Of a stretch of 64,000 nt of DNA, positions 19,394 through 32,253 are shown piece by piece. The stretch is from positions 2,170,001 to 2,234,000 of the forward strand of contig NZ_CP076456.1 of NCBI RefSeq assembly GCF_018866305.1, given 5' to 3'. The notes under the pieces are model-generated. The model did no database searches, had not been told where the DNA came from, and worked only from the letters and a program-made list of their open reading frames with translations. How positions within the stretch are numbered: the stretch's first letter is position 1; each line of letters begins with the position of its first letter. The position numbers were made by a program, and so were the translations under genes. Source of the DNA: Arthrobacter sunyaminii (GTDB taxonomy: Bacteria > Actinomycetota > Actinomycetes > Actinomycetales > Micrococcaceae).

Positions 19394-19511
19394 CGCTCCG
19401 GTTTCAAATATTCTTCATCAAATGGCTTGGGGGTCAACATGCCGCTGCCTGGCGGAAAGCGGACATGGGAGTGCGGGCCGCCGCCGGCTGGCAGCGACCC
19501 GCACAGGGGTC

Positions 19512-20738
19512 TTACTGGTTCAGGACCGTCAGGCCCGGCAGTTTCTTGCCTTCCAGGTACTCCAGGGAAGCGCCGCCGCCGGTGGAGATGTGCCCGAAGT
19601 CGCTGTCGCTGAAGCCAAGCTTCCGGACAGCCGACGCGGAGTCGCCGCCACCAACCACGGAAAAACCGGAGGAGTCCTTCAGCGCCTGCGCAACCGTGCG
19701 GGTGCCGTTGGCAAACGCATCAAACTCGAACACGCCCATGGGGCCGTTCCAGAAAATGGTCCGGCCCGAACCGATCTTCTCGGCGAAGGCCGCGGCTGAA
19801 TCCGGGCCGATGTCCAGGCCGATGCCGGAGGCACCAAACCGGCTGCTCTCCATTGCATCGGCAGGAACCACGTCGACGTCGGCGTCAGCAGCGAACTTGT
19901 CCGCCACCACGATGTCGGTGGGAAGCACAAACTCGCAGCCGACCTCCTTGGCGCGGCTGAGGTAACCCTTGACCTTCTCGATCTGGTCCGACTCCAGCAG
20001 CGACGCCCCGACGTTGTAGCCCTGGGCGGCCAGGAAGGTAAAGACCATTCCGCCGCCAACCAGCAGGTAGTCGGCGCGTTCCATGAGGTTCTCGATGACG
20101 GCCAGTTTGTCCGAAACCTTTGAACCGCCGAGAACGACGACGTAGGGCTGCTCGGGGTTTTCGGTAAGCCGTTTGAGTACCTCAACCTCGGTGTGCACCA
20201 GGTCGCCCTCGTACGCGGGGAGGATCTCCGCAATGTCGTACACACTGGCGTGCTTGCGGTGTACGGCACCGAAGGCATCGTCAACGTAGGCGCCGTTGTC
20301 TCCGGTGAGCCCGGCCAGTTCACGTGCGAGGGCCAGTCTCTCGTCGTCGTTCTTGGACGTTTCGCGCGGATCGAAGCGGATGTTCTGCAGCACCAGGACT
20401 GAGCCGGCTGCCAGGGAACCCGCCAGCGCATGCGCACTCTCCCCCACCACGTCGGCGGCGAACTCGACCGGGAACGGTGCGAGCTCGTCCAGCCGATCCG
20501 CGGCGGGCTGCAGCGAGTACTTTTCATCCGGTGTACCCTTGGGCCGTCCCAGGTGCGCCATGACGATCACCTTGGCGCCGTGTTCCACCAGTTTCTGAAG
20601 GGTCGGGATGGACGCACGGATGCGTCCGTCGTCGGCCACAGTGCCGTTGTCCAGCGGCACATTCAGGTCCGAGCGGACCAGCACATACCGACCATCGACG
20701 CCGTCGTTGATCAGTTCCTCAAGAGTCTTGACTGTCAT
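19512..20738 (-). CDS. pgk: Phosphoglycerate kinase
   Basis: Pgk makes ATP from 1,3-bisphosphoglycerate. The 408-residue protein starts [13 protein letters not shown] at ATG 20738; the frame stays open upstream but that extension is not family-like. Key motifs are [31 protein letters not shown] and the nucleotide-binding [15 protein letters not shown] and [12 protein letters not shown]. It lies 77 bases after gap and is part of the glycolytic block. Confidence 0.97.
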   Translation of the reverse strand: MTVKTLEELINDGVDGRYVLVRSDLNVPLDNGTVADDGRIRASIPTLQKLVEHGAKVIVMAHLGRPKGTPDEKYSLQPAADRLDELAPFPVEFAADVVGESAHALAGSLAAGSVLVLQNIRFDPRETSKNDDERLALARELAGLTGDNGAYVDDAFGAVHRKHASVYDIAEILPAYEGDLVHTEVEVLKRLTENPEQPYVVVLGGSKVSDKLAVIENLMERADYLLVGGGMVFTFLAAQGYNVGASLLESDQIEKVKGYLSRAKEVGCEFVLPTDIVVADKFAADADVDVVPADAMESSRFGASGIGLDIGPDSAAAFAEKIGSGRTIFWNGPMGVFEFDAFANGTRTVAQALKDSSGFSVVGGGDSASAVRKLGFSDSDFGHISTGGGASLEYLEGKKLPGLTVLNQ

Positions 20739-20815
20739 GTCTACCTTTACGTCCCTTGCGGGCATTGGGGGCTTGTGTGGGCTTTGCAGGGGAGCCGGCA
20801 GTGCCGGAGGCGGCC

Positions 20816-21997
<1,182 letters not shown>

Positions 21998-22058
21998 CTA
22001 CGCGCCGGGTCCCCTGAGCGAACCGGTACGGAGGCAGAAAAGCGTCCGGAGACCAGAA

Positions 22059-22685
22059 TTACGCGGGCAGCACCAGCGAGTGGGCACCGTTGCGGGCGGC
22101 ATCGAACCGTGTGGCGACATCTGCCCAGTTAACGATGTTCCAGAAAGCCTTGACGTAGTCTGCCTTCACGTTGACGTAGTCGAGGTAGAAGGCATGCTCC
22201 CACATGTCCAGCATCAGCAGCGGGATGGTGCCAACCGGGACGTTGCCCTGCTGGTCGTAGAGCTGCTCGATGACGAGGTTCTTGCCAAGCGGCTCATAGG
22301 CCAGCAGGGCCCAGCCGGAACCCTGAAGCGAGGTTGCGGCAGCGGTGAACTGGCCGCGGAACGCGTCGAAGGAGCCGAAGAAATCGTCAATGGCTGCTGC
22401 GAGTTCGCCGACCGGCTTGTCGCCGCCCTCGGGAGAGAGGTTGTTCCAGAAGATGCTGTGGTTGACGTGGCCGCCAACGTGGAAAGCCAGGTCCTTGGAA
22501 AGCTTCGGGATGGTTGCGAAGTCGCCCTTTTCACGCGCTTCAGCCATCTGCGCCAGCGCCGTGTTGGCTCCGGCAACGTACGTCGCGTGGTGCTTGTCGT
22601 GGTGAAGCTCCATGATGCGGGCGGAGATGTTGGGCTCCAGCGCGGCGTAATCGTAGGGAAGTTCCGGCAGTGTGTATTCGTTCAC
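22059..22685 (-). CDS. sodA: Superoxide dismutase (Mn/Fe family)
   Basis: The 208-residue enzyme converts superoxide to hydrogen peroxide and oxygen. Metal ligands are visible as the first histidine region ([13 protein letters not shown]), the second histidine in [10 protein letters not shown], and [11 protein letters not shown] with the Asp and His ligands. The [10 protein letters not shown] context and the Gln in [12 protein letters not shown] favour the manganese type, but Fe or cambialistic use cannot be excluded from sequence. GTG 22685 follows GGAGG at 6-7 bases. It stands alone between whiA and gap. Confidence 0.95.
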   Translation of the reverse strand: MNEYTLPELPYDYAALEPNISARIMELHHDKHHATYVAGANTALAQMAEAREKGDFATIPKLSKDLAFHVGGHVNHSIFWNNLSPEGGDKPVGELAAAIDDFFGSFDAFRGQFTAAATSLQGSGWALLAYEPLGKNLVIEQLYDQQGNVPVGTIPLLMLDMWEHAFYLDYVNVKADYVKAFWNIVNWADVATRFDAARNGAHSLVLPA

Positions 22686-22793
22686 AAAAATCCTCCAATA
22701 AAAGTCGGATCGGTTATCCGGACAGGGTTTTCCGCCCGGAAACTTTGAGCGCCGCCAATGGGCAGCATGCTTAGCCCATCTTATGCTTCAACG

Positions 22794-23774
22794 CTACTCG
22801 TCAAGCATCTCAGGAGTCACATTGGCCTCAGTGCCGGGTATGCCCAATTCAGCTGCCCGCTTATCGGCCATGGCCAGCAGGCGGCGGATCCGGCCGGCGA
22901 TGGCGTCCTTGGTCATGGGTGGATCAGCCAGGTGTCCCAGTTCGTCCAGGGACGCCTGCTTGTGCGCCACGCGCAGCTCCCCGGCATAGCGCAGATGATC
23001 CGGAACGTCATCGCCCAGGATGTCCAGCGCCCGGTCCACCCGGGCACCGGCGGCAACGGCGGCCTGCGCCGAGCGGCGCAGGTTGGCGTCGTCGAAGTTT
23101 GCCAGCCGGTTTGCCGTGGCGCGGACTTCCTTGCGCATGCGGCGCTCTTCCCACACCATCAGGGCGTCGTGGGCGCCCATGCGGGTGAGCAGGGCGGCAA
23201 TGGTGTCGCCGTCGCGGATCACGACCCGGTCGATGCCGCGGACTTCCCGCGCCTTGGCGGCGATGCCGATCCGGCGGGCGGCGCCCACCAGCGCCAGTGC
23301 TGCCTCGGGGCCGGGACAGGTGACTTCCAGGGAGGAGGAGCGGCCCGGCTCAGTCAGTGAACCGTGGGCCAGGAACGCACCGCGCCATACGGCCTCGGCG
23401 TCGGCTGCGGAGCCGTTGACCACCACAGAGGGCAGGCCCCGGACGGGGCGCCCGCGGGCGTCCAGGAGGCCGGTCTGGCGGGCCAGGGATTCACCGTCCT
23501 TGACCACGCGCACCACGTACCGGTTGCCGCGGCGCAGGCCCCCTCCGGACACGACAATGATGTCCGCGGCGTGCCCGTACACCTCGGCGATGGCGGCCCG
23601 AAGCCGCCGGGCCGTGGACGCCAGGTCCACTTCTGCTTCAATCACAATGCGGCCGGAGATGATGTGCAGTCCTCCGGCGAATCGCAGCAAGGCCGATACT
23701 TCCGCTTTGCGGACGGAGGACTTTTTCACGTCCAGGCGTGAAAGTTCCTCTTTTACTGCTGCGGTCAACGCCAC
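22794..23774 (-). CDS. whiA: Sporulation/cell division regulator WhiA
   Basis: WhiA combines an N-terminal LAGLIDADG homing-endonuclease-like domain with a C-terminal helix-turn-helix and regulates division genes. The 326-residue protein starts [15 protein letters not shown] at GTG 23774 with AGGAG six bases upstream; the open frame above 23774 is ignored. The C-terminal part includes [23 protein letters not shown], the DNA-binding helices. It follows yvcK by 10 bases. In non-sporulating actinobacteria it is linked to cell division rather than sporulation. Confidence 0.95.
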   Translation of the reverse strand: MALTAAVKEELSRLDVKKSSVRKAEVSALLRFAGGLHIISGRIVIEAEVDLASTARRLRAAIAEVYGHAADIIVVSGGGLRRGNRYVVRVVKDGESLARQTGLLDARGRPVRGLPSVVVNGSAADAEAVWRGAFLAHGSLTEPGRSSSLEVTCPGPEAALALVGAARRIGIAAKAREVRGIDRVVIRDGDTIAALLTRMGAHDALMVWEERRMRKEVRATANRLANFDDANLRRSAQAAVAAGARVDRALDILGDDVPDHLRYAGELRVAHKQASLDELGHLADPPMTKDAIAGRIRRLLAMADKRAAELGIPGTEANVTPEMLDE

Positions 23775-23784
23775 AAATACACTC

Positions 23785-24810
23785 CTAGTTCTCCCCAAAG
23801 ATATCGTGGTACGCGGTTGCCAGGCGCAGCGGATCATGGATCGGCCGCCCCGTCGCAGACCCCACCTTACCGAAGACAGGCCGTCCGCCCATGCCGGCGA
23901 CGGCGTCGCTGAAGGCGTCCGGATCCTCGATCACGCCGGGATCCGCCAGCACAGCATCGACCTTGAGTTCCGGAGCGTACCGCCGGATTTCCGCCAGATG
24001 GTCCAGCGCCGACATGCCCGTTGTTTCCTTGGTTTCATTGCTGAGGTTCATGGTCAGGCACACCTTGGCGGTGCTGCGGCACAGCGCGTTCCGCAGGTCC
24101 GGCAGCATCAAATGCGGAAGTACGGAGGTGTACCAGGACCCCGGACCCAGGATGATCCAGTCGGCCCGTTCGATGGCCGCCAGGGCTTCCGGACAGGCCG
24201 GAGCATCCGCCGGGGTCAGCCGAACTTCGCTGACCTTTCCCCGGACACCGGCAGCGGCAAGCCGGGCCTGCCCGGTGACCAGTTCCAACCGTCCGCCGTG
24301 TTCCGGGCGGCGCTGAACGTCGCCTTCAATGGTGAGGGGCTCAGTGGACATGGGAAGGACCTGGCCACGGGCCCCCAGCAACGCTCCGGCCCACTGCAGG
24401 CCGGCCACCGGGTCCCCCAGAAGCTCCCACAGGGTCACGATCAGGAGGTTGCCCAGGGCATGGTTGTCCAGCGAACCGGTCACGCCGGGCCGGGACTGGA
24501 AGCGGTGCTGCATGACATCGCGCCAGGTGCGGCCCCAGTCCGTGTCATCGCACAGGGCGGCAAGGGCCATGCGCAGGTCTCCCGGCGGGAGGACGCCCAG
24601 CTCTTCGCGCAGGCGGCCGGAGGATCCGCCGTCGTCGGCCACTGTGACAATCGCCGTCAAGTCGGTGGTCAGCAGGCGAAGCGCGGAAAGCGACGCAGAC
24701 AGCCCGTGCCCGCCGCCCAGGGCCACCACGGCCCGGGAATCCTGTCCGCCCGTTCCCCGGTCCGCTGCGGGCTGGGGAACGATGGGCAGGGATCCGGTCA
24801 GGAAGTTCAT
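23785..24810 (-). CDS. yvcK: YvcK/CofD-family gluconeogenesis factor
   Basis: YvcK (UPF0052) proteins bind nucleotide sugars and affect cell shape and growth on gluconeogenic carbon; the mycobacterial homologue is CuvA. The 341-residue protein has the Rossmann-like [11 protein letters not shown] (31-41), [14 protein letters not shown] and NHALGNLLI, all typical of the CofD superfamily; [19 protein letters not shown] is a further family block. The ATG abuts the rapZ stop. Confidence 0.93.
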   Translation of the reverse strand: MNFLTGSLPIVPQPAADRGTGGQDSRAVVALGGGHGLSASLSALRLLTTDLTAIVTVADDGGSSGRLREELGVLPPGDLRMALAALCDDTDWGRTWRDVMQHRFQSRPGVTGSLDNHALGNLLIVTLWELLGDPVAGLQWAGALLGARGQVLPMSTEPLTIEGDVQRRPEHGGRLELVTGQARLAAAGVRGKVSEVRLTPADAPACPEALAAIERADWIILGPGSWYTSVLPHLMLPDLRNALCRSTAKVCLTMNLSNETKETTGMSALDHLAEIRRYAPELKVDAVLADPGVIEDPDAFSDAVAGMGGRPVFGKVGSATGRPIHDPLRLATAYHDIFGEN

Positions 24811-25710
24811 CTACTCGCGCCCGAGATCACGGTGGTGGGCGCTGACGGTGACGTGCGGCAGCTGGGCGAGGCGCTTGGCCAGTTCCTCAGTCACGGCAAC
24901 GGAGCGGTGCTTGCCGCCGGTGCAGCCCACGGCGATGGTGGCATAGTGCTTGTTCTCCCGGCGGTATCCGTCGATGACCGGTTCGAGTGCCTCCACATAG
25001 CGGTCCAGGAAGTCACGCGTGCCGTGGGCACCCAGGACGTAGTCCCGCACGTCGGTATCCAGACCCGTGTGGGGCCGCAGCTGGGGAACCCAGTGCGGAT
25101 TGGGGATGAACCGTACATCGGCCACGTAGTTGGCGTCCACGGGGAGGCCGTACTTGAAACCGAAGCTCATGACGTTCAGGCGCAGCACAATTGGACCGGA
25201 TTCGGTGAAGAGTTCGGTGATCGTGGTGGCAAGGGCATGCACGTTGAGCTTGGAAGTATCGACGATGACGTCGGAAGAGGCCCGCAGCTCCTTCAGCACC
25301 TCGCGCTCGGCCGCAATGCCGTCGAGGATGCTGCCGTTTTCCTGCAGCGGGTGGGGGCGGCGCCCCTGCTCGAAGCGGCGGACCAGGGTGTCATCCTCGG
25401 CATCGAGGAAAAGCAGCCGGTAAGAAACACCGGCGGCGCGAAGCCCGCTCAGGGCTTCCCTGATGTCCTGGAACAATTCCTTGCTGCGGACATCTATGAC
25501 CACGGCCAGCTTGGGAATGGAATGCGGCATGCGGGAAACAAGCTCGGTCAGGGTTCCCAGCATCAGCGGCGGCAGGTTCTCCACCACATACCAGCCATGG
25601 TCCTCGAGTGCATTGGCGGCCGTGCTGCGTCCGGCACCGGACATGCCGGTGACCACCAGCAGCTCCGATTCGGCGGGCTTGACCGGGGTCAGCGCGTCCT
25701 GTTCCATCAT
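24811..25710 (-). CDS. rapZ: RapZ-family RNase adapter / nucleotide-binding protein
   Basis: RapZ (YvcJ) has a P-loop domain followed by a C-terminal domain with GCTGGKHRSV; in E. coli it guides RNase E to a glucosamine-pathway sRNA, while the actinobacterial role is not settled. The Walker A motif here reads TGMSGAGRST, with arginine (R28) in place of lysine. ATG 25710, with an adjacent ATG at 25707, follows AGGA by 8 bases; an upstream TTG in frame at 25764 has no support. 299 residues. It is part of the uvrC-rapZ-yvcK-whiA unit. Confidence 0.92.
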   Translation of the reverse strand: MMEQDALTPVKPAESELLVVTGMSGAGRSTAANALEDHGWYVVENLPPLMLGTLTELVSRMPHSIPKLAVVIDVRSKELFQDIREALSGLRAAGVSYRLLFLDAEDDTLVRRFEQGRRPHPLQENGSILDGIAAEREVLKELRASSDVIVDTSKLNVHALATTITELFTESGPIVLRLNVMSFGFKYGLPVDANYVADVRFIPNPHWVPQLRPHTGLDTDVRDYVLGAHGTRDFLDRYVEALEPVIDGYRRENKHYATIAVGCTGGKHRSVAVTEELAKRLAQLPHVTVSAHHRDLGRE

Positions 25711-25777
25711 TTCCGTTGTCCTGTTCCTTACTGGTTTTCCGGCTGCAGCCGGGGAATAAGCCAATGACCCAGCCTAG

Positions 25778-27796
25778 CTAAGTTTCCAGTATTTCGCCGG
25801 TGGTCATGTTGACGGCCGGTGCGTCCGCCTCGGCCGTCTTCGCAGTGAGCTGCGCGTGCACCGATGCGGCAAGTGCCGGGCCGATTCCGGGAACACGCTG
25901 CAGGTCCTCAACGGAGGCAGCCCGGAGTTTCTTGACCGAACCAAATTCCTTGAGCAGTGCGGTGCGTTTGGCCGGCCCCAGCCCGGAAATCTCGTCCAGC
26001 AGCGACGCCGTCATGGACTTGGCCCGTTTCTGCCGGTGGAACGTGATGGCAAAGCGGTGCGCTTCGTCACGGATGCGCTGGAGCAGAAAAAGTGCTTCGG
26101 AGGCGCGCGGCAGAATGACCGGGAAATCGCTGTCCGGCAGCCAGACCTCCTCAAGACGCTTGGCCAGGCCCACCACGTAGATATCCGTGATGCCCAGGTC
26201 CGCCAGCGCCCGTGAAGCCGCGGCCACCTGGGGCTGGCCGCCGTCGACCACCACCAGGTTGGGCGGATAGGCGAACTTGCCTTTCGGCGCCGCGGTGAGG
26301 GTGTCCGTCAGGGGCTGCACATCGGTTCCGGCGCGGTCGGCGGGCAGGCCGGCCGGCACTTCGGGCCGGGCATCCGGATCCGCTGCGGGGTCCGCGTTCT
26401 CGGCGAGGTAGTTGCGGAACCGGCGGGAGATGACGTTGTACATCGCCGAGGTGTCATCCCGTGCGGCGTCGCCGGTGATGGAGAATTTGCGGTAGTCCGA
26501 CTTTTTCGGAAGTCCGTCCTCGGCAACCACCATGGACGCCACCACATTGGTGCCGGAGACGTGCGAAATGTCGTAGCACTCGATGCGCAGCAGGGCCACC
26601 GGCAAATCCAGTGCCTCCTGCAGCTCCTGCAGGGCCGCCGACCGCGTGGTGATGTCTCCGGCGCGGCGGCTCTTGTGCAGCCGCAGCGCATCCGAGGCGT
26701 TGCGGGCAACGGTTTCCATCAGGGCCTTCTTGTCCCCGCGCTGCGGAACCCGGATGTCAACCTTTGCCCCCCGCAGCCCGCCCAGCCACTCGGCCAGCTC
26801 ATCGGAGTTGGGCGGCAGCACCGGCACCAGGACCTGGCGCGGAATGCGGTCGGTGGAATTCGCCTCGCCGTAGACCTGCTGAATCAGGTGTTCCACCAAG
26901 TCGGCGGTGTCATTGTCTTCCACCTTTTCCACGACCCAGCCGCGCTGGCCGCGGATGCGTCCGCCGCGGACGTGGAACACCTGGGCCGAAGCCTCAAGCT
27001 CGTCTTCCTCCAGGGCAAAAATATCCGCATCCGTGTCTTCACTGAGCACCACGTTGTTGCGTTCAAAGACCTTCCGCAGGGCGGAAATGTCGTCCCGGAG
27101 ACGGGCCGCGGTTTCATAGTCCAGTTCGGCAACGGCGGCCTGCATCTCCTTTTCCAGGGAAGAGATGAAGCGTTTGCCCTCACCGGACATGAAGTCGCAC
27201 AGCTCCGCGGCCAGCTGACGGTGGTCCTCGGCACTGATCCGGCCAACGCACGGCGCCGAGCACTTGTCGATGTACCCGAGCAGGCAGGGCCGTCCTGTGC
27301 GCTCGGCACGCTTGAAGACGCCGGAGCTGCAGGTGCGGACAGGGAAAACCCGCAGCAGGGTGTCCAGGGTTTCGCGGATGGCCTTGGCGGGATAGAAAGG
27401 CCCGAAGTATCGGGTGTCCTTCCGGCGGTCACCGCGCATGACCTGGGCCCGGGGATACTTCTCCCCCATGGTGACGGCGAGGTAGGGATAGGACTTGTCA
27501 TCCCGGAACATGATGTTGAACCGGGGGTTGAATTCCTTGATCCAGGTGTACTCGAGCTGCAAAGCCTCAAGCTCGGTGCCTACCACCGTCCATTCCACGC
27601 TGGCAGCGGTGTGGACCATGGCCCGGGTCTTGGGCAGCAAACCGCGGGGATTGGCAAAGTAGGAATTCAAGCGGGAGCGGAGGTTCTTGGCCTTGCCTAC
27701 ATAGATGACCCGGCCGTGTTCGTCACGGAAACGGTAAACGCCTGGAGCGGTGGGGATTTCCCCTGTTTTCGGCCGGTATGTTGCTGGATCTGCCAC
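25778..27796 (-). CDS. uvrC: Excinuclease ABC subunit C (UvrC)
   Basis: UvrC makes both incisions in nucleotide excision repair. The 672-residue protein has the GIY-YIG domain ([25 protein letters not shown], residues 18-43), a UVR motif near 200-235, the RNase H-like C-terminal nuclease with [10 protein letters not shown] and [11 protein letters not shown], and a terminal HhH region ([14 protein letters not shown] ... [10 protein letters not shown]). It starts with GTG 27796; TAGGAT lies six bases upstream and also contains AGGA, so a leadered or leaderless start are both possible. It lies 68 bases before rapZ. Confidence 0.97.
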   Translation of the reverse strand: MADPATYRPKTGEIPTAPGVYRFRDEHGRVIYVGKAKNLRSRLNSYFANPRGLLPKTRAMVHTAASVEWTVVGTELEALQLEYTWIKEFNPRFNIMFRDDKSYPYLAVTMGEKYPRAQVMRGDRRKDTRYFGPFYPAKAIRETLDTLLRVFPVRTCSSGVFKRAERTGRPCLLGYIDKCSAPCVGRISAEDHRQLAAELCDFMSGEGKRFISSLEKEMQAAVAELDYETAARLRDDISALRKVFERNNVVLSEDTDADIFALEEDELEASAQVFHVRGGRIRGQRGWVVEKVEDNDTADLVEHLIQQVYGEANSTDRIPRQVLVPVLPPNSDELAEWLGGLRGAKVDIRVPQRGDKKALMETVARNASDALRLHKSRRAGDITTRSAALQELQEALDLPVALLRIECYDISHVSGTNVVASMVVAEDGLPKKSDYRKFSITGDAARDDTSAMYNVISRRFRNYLAENADPAADPDARPEVPAGLPADRAGTDVQPLTDTLTAAPKGKFAYPPNLVVVDGGQPQVAAASRALADLGITDIYVVGLAKRLEEVWLPDSDFPVILPRASEALFLLQRIRDEAHRFAITFHRQKRAKSMTASLLDEISGLGPAKRTALLKEFGSVKKLRAASVEDLQRVPGIGPALAASVHAQLTAKTAEADAPAVNMTTGEILET

Positions 27797-27873
27797 TGTT
27801 CCATCCTACGGTCGCCCCGGGGACCGCCCCGCGCCGGACCCGCCCTTTTCGCGGCCCGCTGAACTTGCGGGAC

Positions 27874-28542
27874 CTACCCCTCAGGCTTGTTCTGGTTGTA
27901 ACTGCCGGCGCGCTCCTGGCCGCTGAGTTCCGCAATCGCGTCCATGACCCGGTCCGTCGCCTGCCGGCGGGCGGGCAGGGCATGGTCCGGCCCGGTCTTG
28001 GAGAAGTAGAGCGGTCTTCCCACCTTCATGGTGAAGTGCTGCGGCTTAATCCACTTCTTGCCGGCCGGCTGCAGGTTTTCAGTGCCGATGAGCCCCACGG
28101 GCACCACGGGCGCTCCGGAGGTCAGGGCCAGCCAGCCAACGCCGGTGCGTCCGCGGTACAGCAGTCCGTCCCGTGACCGGGTGCCCTCCGGATAGATGCC
28201 GATCCCGGAGCCGTCCTCGAGGCGGTCCAGCAGGGTCTTCAGGGCTGCCACTGACGCTGCCTGCTGGCCGCGCTCCACGGGAATGGAGCCCACACCTTCA
28301 AAGAAGGTGCGCATGGCGGCGCCCTTGACGCCCGTTCCGGTGAAGTATTCAGCCTTGGCGAAGAAGGCCACGGGCCGGGGCATCAGGGCCTGGGTAAGGA
28401 CACTGTCCAAAAAGGACAGATGGTTGGCGGCGACAATGAAGGGGCCCGTTGCCGGCACGTTTTCCAGGCCAATCACGGTGGGCCGGCACAGCGAGGCAAT
28501 CAGTCCGCGGGTGGACGCCCGGGTGAGGTCATAGACTCCCAT
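27874..28542 (-). CDS. 1-Acyl-sn-glycerol-3-phosphate acyltransferase (PlsC family)
   Basis: PlsC-type enzymes acylate lysophosphatidate in membrane phospholipid synthesis. The 222-residue protein has the catalytic NHLSFLD (HX4D) motif near residue 40 and the glycerol-phosphate-binding YPEGTRSRDG motif near residue 120. ATG 28542 (MGVYDLTRAST) is preferred; a GTG at 28566 is an alternative with its own weak ribosome-binding site. The start overlaps the 3' end of the HAD phosphatase gene by 14 bases, indicating co-expression. Confidence 0.9.
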   Translation of the reverse strand: MGVYDLTRASTRGLIASLCRPTVIGLENVPATGPFIVAANHLSFLDSVLTQALMPRPVAFFAKAEYFTGTGVKGAAMRTFFEGVGSIPVERGQQAASVAALKTLLDRLEDGSGIGIYPEGTRSRDGLLYRGRTGVGWLALTSGAPVVPVGLIGTENLQPAGKKWIKPQHFTMKVGRPLYFSKTGPDHALPARRQATDRVMDAIAELSGQERAGSYNQNKPEG

Positions 28543-29251
28543 GTGCGCTGGTCCCTTCCTGCGCACGGAAGCGCTCCAGCTCTGTCAGCAGTTCACCGGC
28601 AGAGTGCACGACGGCGGCAGCACCTTCCGCTTCCAGCTCACCAGCCCCGGCGAAGCCCCAGGCCACACCGATGCAGTCCAGGGCATTGTCAGCGGCACCG
28701 TGGACATCGTGCATCCGGTCCCCCACCATAACGGCACTGTCGAATGTCCCGGCGTGGCGGATCAGTGCGGCACGGATGATCGTCCGCTTACCGTCCAGGC
28801 CGGCCGCGGCCTGCTCATCGGCCGGTGAGCCGTGCACGGAATCAAAGAGATCCAGAAGCCCCTGTACCCGAAGGAGTTCAACGGCAAGCGGTTCAGGTTT
28901 CTGCGTGGCAACGGCCAGCAGGTAACCGGATGCCCGCAGCTGTTCCAGGACGCTGCGGATCCCGGGATAGGGGCGGCTCTGCGCCATCCCCTCGGATTGG
29001 TAGCCCGCCCGGTAGCGGGCAATAACCTCGGCCAGCCGTTCTTCGGGAACACCGGCAATGTCGCGGAGGGAAACGACCAGCGCCGGGCCTACCATGCGCT
29101 CCAGGTCCCCGGCTGCCGGAACGGGAAGTCCGCCGGCCGCAAGGGCGGCGCTGATGCCGCCGGTGATGCTGCCGGCCGGATCCACGAGGGTTCCGTCAAG
29201 GTCAAAAAGCACTAATGGCCGGGATTCTTTCACCGGGACAGTTTCCCACAC
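28529..29251 (-). CDS. HAD-family hydrolase, phosphoglycolate phosphatase-like
   Basis: The 240-residue protein has HAD motif I LFDLDGTLVDPAGSI, a helical cap domain, a motif II region in LLAVATQKPE (Thr), and motif III/IV VMVGDRMHDVHGA. The pattern fits Gph/PGP-like phosphatases, but the substrate is open. GTG 29251 follows GGGGAG by 5 bases; a GTG at 29233 is also possible. It overlaps the acyltransferase gene. Confidence 0.87.
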   Translation of the reverse strand: MWETVPVKESRPLVLFDLDGTLVDPAGSITGGISAALAAGGLPVPAAGDLERMVGPALVVSLRDIAGVPEERLAEVIARYRAGYQSEGMAQSRPYPGIRSVLEQLRASGYLLAVATQKPEPLAVELLRVQGLLDLFDSVHGSPADEQAAAGLDGKRTIIRAALIRHAGTFDSAVMVGDRMHDVHGAADNALDCIGVAWGFAGAGELEAEGAAAVVHSAGELLTELERFRAQEGTSAHGSL

Positions 29252-29266
29252 CTACTCCCCGGTACG

Positions 29267-29300
29267 AAAAAAGGCATTCCCCGCAGGGAATACCTTTTTT
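29267..29300 (-). terminator. Rho-independent terminator after uvrA
   Basis: AAAAAAGG and CCTTTTTT ends flank a stem (29267-29281 with 29286-29300) that has one G-U wobble on the minus strand. It has T runs on both strands and lies just past the uvrA stop and upstream of the HAD gene. Confidence 0.88.
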
Positions 29301-29334
29301 CCTTCCGCTCTTTCCGAAAAGGAAAGTATGCCGG

Positions 29335-32253
29335 TCAGTTCTGCTTGGCGAACATTTCCGCGAGGAACCTGCCGGTATGGCTGACCTCGGACTTGGCCAC
29401 CTTTTCCGGCGTTCCCTGCGCTATGACCTGCCCGCCGCCGTTCCCGCCCTCCGGACCCATGTCGATGAGCCAGTCGGCGCTCTTGATGACGTCCAGGTTG
29501 TGCTCGATGGTGATGACCGTGTTGCCCTTGTCCACCAGGCCCTGCAGGACCAGCAGCAGCTTGCGGACATCCTCGAAGTGCAGGCCGGTGGTGGGCTCGT
29601 CCAACACGTAGACGCTGCGCCCGTTGGACCGCTTCTGCAGTTCCGCAGCGAGCTTGACGCGCTGTGCTTCACCGCCGGAGAGGGTGGTGGCCGGCTGGCC
29701 GAGCCGCACGTAGCCCAGCCCAACGTCCACCAGGGTGTTCAGGTGCCGGGCAATCGGAGAGAAGGCGGCGAAGAATTCCGCGGCGTCCTCGATCGACATG
29801 TTCAGCACTTCGGCGATGTTCTTGCCCTTGTAATGCACCTCAAGGGTTTCGCGGTTGAACCGCCCGCCGTGGCAGACCTCGCAGGGCACGTAGACATCCG
29901 GCAGGAAGTTCATTTCGATCTTCAGGGTGCCGTCGCCGTGGCAGGCCTCGCAGCGGCCGCCCTTCACGTTGAAGGAGAACCGGCCGGGGAGGTAGCCGCG
30001 GACCTTGGACTCCGTAGTCTCCGCGAAGAGCTTCCGGATGTGGTCCCAGACGCCGGTGTAGGTGGCCGGGTTGGACCGCGGCGTGCGGCCGATCGGGCTC
30101 TGGTCCACGTGGATGACCTTGTCCAGGTTCTCCAGGCCGTCAATACGCGTGTGCCGGCCGGCAACGTGCTTGGCACCGTTGAGCTTGGCCGCAAGCGTCT
30201 TATACAGGATGTCGTTGATCAGGGTGGACTTGCCGGAGCCGCTGACGCCGGTCACCGCCGTGAAGACGCCCAGTGGAATGCTGACGTCGATGTTGCGCAG
30301 GTTGTTTTCCCGGGCACCCACAATCTTCAACTGCCGGGATTTGTCCACCTTGCGCCGCTTGGCCGGAATCTCGATCTTCCGCCGTCCGGACAGGTAGGCG
30401 CCGGTCAGGGAGCGCTCGTTCTTGAGCAGGCCCTCCAGGGATCCGGAGTGGACCACTTCGCCGCCGCGCTCACCGGCACCCGGTCCGATGTCCACCACCC
30501 AGTCCGCTTCGTGGATGGTGTCTTCATCGTGCTCCACCACAATCAGGGTGTTGCCCAGGTTCCGCAGGCGGGCCAGTGTTTCGATCAGACGGCGGTTGTC
30601 CTTCTGGTGCAGCCCGATGGACGGCTCGTCCAGGACATACAGGACACCCACCAGCCCCGAACCGATCTGGGTGGCCAGCCGGATACGCTGAGCCTCGCCG
30701 CCGGAGAGCGTGGCCGCCGGCCGGTCCAGGCTCAGGTACTCGAGCCCGACGTCGAGCAGGAAGGTCAGGCGGGCCAGGATTTCCTTCAGGACCTGGTCAC
30801 CGATCTTCGCCTCGCGGGCCGTCAATTCCAGGCCCTCGAAGAACGCCGCGGCATCCCGCAGGGGAAGGTTGCCCGCCTCGGCAATGTTCTTGCCGTTGAT
30901 GAGCACGGACAGCGAAGCGGGATTCAGCCGCGCTCCTCCGCAGGCGGGGCAGGCAATTTCCCGCATGTATTCCTCGTACCGGTCGCGGGCACTGTCCGAC
31001 TCGGTTTCGAGGTGCTTGCGGTGGATGTACTGGATAACCCCTTCGAAGCCGGTGCTGTACTTCCGCTCACGCCCAAAGCGGTTCTTATACTGGACCACCA
31101 CTTTGTGGTCCTTGCCGTTCAGGATGGCTTCGCGCGCCTTGGCCGGAAGCTTCTTCCACGGCACGTCCATGGAGAAGCCCAGTTCCTTGGCCAGGCCGGC
31201 CAGCAGCCGGTTCCAGTACTCCAGGGTGGCGTTGCCCAGCGCCCACGGCGCCACGGCTCCGGCGGCGAGGCTGAGGTTCGGGTTCGGGATGACCAGGTCT
31301 TCGTCAACTTCGAGCCGGCTGCCGATACCGGTGCAAACCGGGCAGGCGCCGAAGGGGTTGTTGAAGGAGAAGGACCGGGGTTCAATCTCATCGATGGCCA
31401 GCGGATGCTCGTTGGGGCAGGCCAGGTGCTCGGAGAAAGCCCGGACCCGTTCGTCGCTCTTTTCGTCAAGGTCCACGAAGTCGGCCAGGATCCTGCCGTC
31501 GGCCAGCGCGAGGGCCGTCTCCACCGAGTCGGTCAGGCGCTGCCGGATGCCGTCCTTGGCGACCAGCCGGTCCACCACCACTTCGATGGTGTGTTTGTAC
31601 TGCTTGCCAAGCTTGGGCGGATCGGACAGCTGGATCTGCTCGCCGTCGACCTTGGCCCGGGAGTAACCCTTGGCGGCGAGCTCCTTGAACAGGTCCACAA
31701 ACTCGCCCTTGCGGCCGCGCACCACGGGAGCAAGGATCTGGAAGCGGGTGCCCTCTTCGAGCTCCAGCAGCTGGTCGACGATCTGCTGCGGCGTCTGCCG
31801 GGAAACGGGCTCGCCGCAGACCGGACAGAACGGAGTGCCCACGCGCGCCCAGAGCAGCCGCATGTAGTCGTAGATTTCGGTAATGGTGCCAACCGTGGAC
31901 CGCGGGTTCTTGGAGGTGGACTTCTGGTCGATGGACACCGCCGGGGACAGCCCTTCGATGAAGTCCACATCCGGCTTGTCCACCTGGCCCAGGAACATCC
32001 GCGCGTAGGAGGACAGGGATTCGACGTAGCGGCGCTGCCCCTCGGCAAAGATGGTGTCAAAGGCCAAAGAAGACTTTCCGGAACCGGAAAGCCCGGTAAA
32101 GACAATCATCGCGTCACGCGGCAAATCCAGATCCACGTTCTGCAGATTGTGCTCCCGTGCGCCCTTGACGATCAGGCGGGAGAGATCGTTGCCGCTGTGC
32201 GGCTCATTGGCATTATCGGCCATCAAAGAGGTAGCTGTAGACACATTTTCCAC
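29335..32253 (-). CDS. uvrA: Excinuclease ABC subunit A (UvrA)
   Basis: UvrA is the damage-recognition ATPase of nucleotide excision repair. The 972-residue protein has two ABC modules (Walker [10 protein letters not shown] at 54-62 and GVSGSGKST in the second half), signatures [12 protein letters not shown] and [12 protein letters not shown], and zinc-binding cysteines in [31 protein letters not shown] and PCEVCHGG. The start is uncertain: GTG 32253, GTG 32244 and ATG 32223 are in frame, and none has a strong ribosome-binding site. It lies 44 bases downstream of a GntR-family gene. Confidence 0.97.
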   Translation of the reverse strand: MENVSTATSLMADNANEPHSGNDLSRLIVKGAREHNLQNVDLDLPRDAMIVFTGLSGSGKSSLAFDTIFAEGQRRYVESLSSYARMFLGQVDKPDVDFIEGLSPAVSIDQKSTSKNPRSTVGTITEIYDYMRLLWARVGTPFCPVCGEPVSRQTPQQIVDQLLELEEGTRFQILAPVVRGRKGEFVDLFKELAAKGYSRAKVDGEQIQLSDPPKLGKQYKHTIEVVVDRLVAKDGIRQRLTDSVETALALADGRILADFVDLDEKSDERVRAFSEHLACPNEHPLAIDEIEPRSFSFNNPFGACPVCTGIGSRLEVDEDLVIPNPNLSLAAGAVAPWALGNATLEYWNRLLAGLAKELGFSMDVPWKKLPAKAREAILNGKDHKVVVQYKNRFGRERKYSTGFEGVIQYIHRKHLETESDSARDRYEEYMREIACPACGGARLNPASLSVLINGKNIAEAGNLPLRDAAAFFEGLELTAREAKIGDQVLKEILARLTFLLDVGLEYLSLDRPAATLSGGEAQRIRLATQIGSGLVGVLYVLDEPSIGLHQKDNRRLIETLARLRNLGNTLIVVEHDEDTIHEADWVVDIGPGAGERGGEVVHSGSLEGLLKNERSLTGAYLSGRRKIEIPAKRRKVDKSRQLKIVGARENNLRNIDVSIPLGVFTAVTGVSGSGKSTLINDILYKTLAAKLNGAKHVAGRHTRIDGLENLDKVIHVDQSPIGRTPRSNPATYTGVWDHIRKLFAETTESKVRGYLPGRFSFNVKGGRCEACHGDGTLKIEMNFLPDVYVPCEVCHGGRFNRETLEVHYKGKNIAEVLNMSIEDAAEFFAAFSPIARHLNTLVDVGLGYVRLGQPATTLSGGEAQRVKLAAELQKRSNGRSVYVLDEPTTGLHFEDVRKLLLVLQGLVDKGNTVITIEHNLDVIKSADWLIDMGPEGGNGGGQVIAQGTPEKVAKSEVSHTGRFLAEMFAKQN

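Noticed and set aside
23020..25767. A 915-codon plus-strand frame across whiA, yvcK and rapZ
   Set aside because: It spans three well-supported minus-strand genes and has no family signature.
30410..30417. GAGCGCTC, the operator core, inside uvrA
   Set aside because: It is within coding sequence, lacks the full 14-bp palindrome and is expected by chance in GC-rich DNA.
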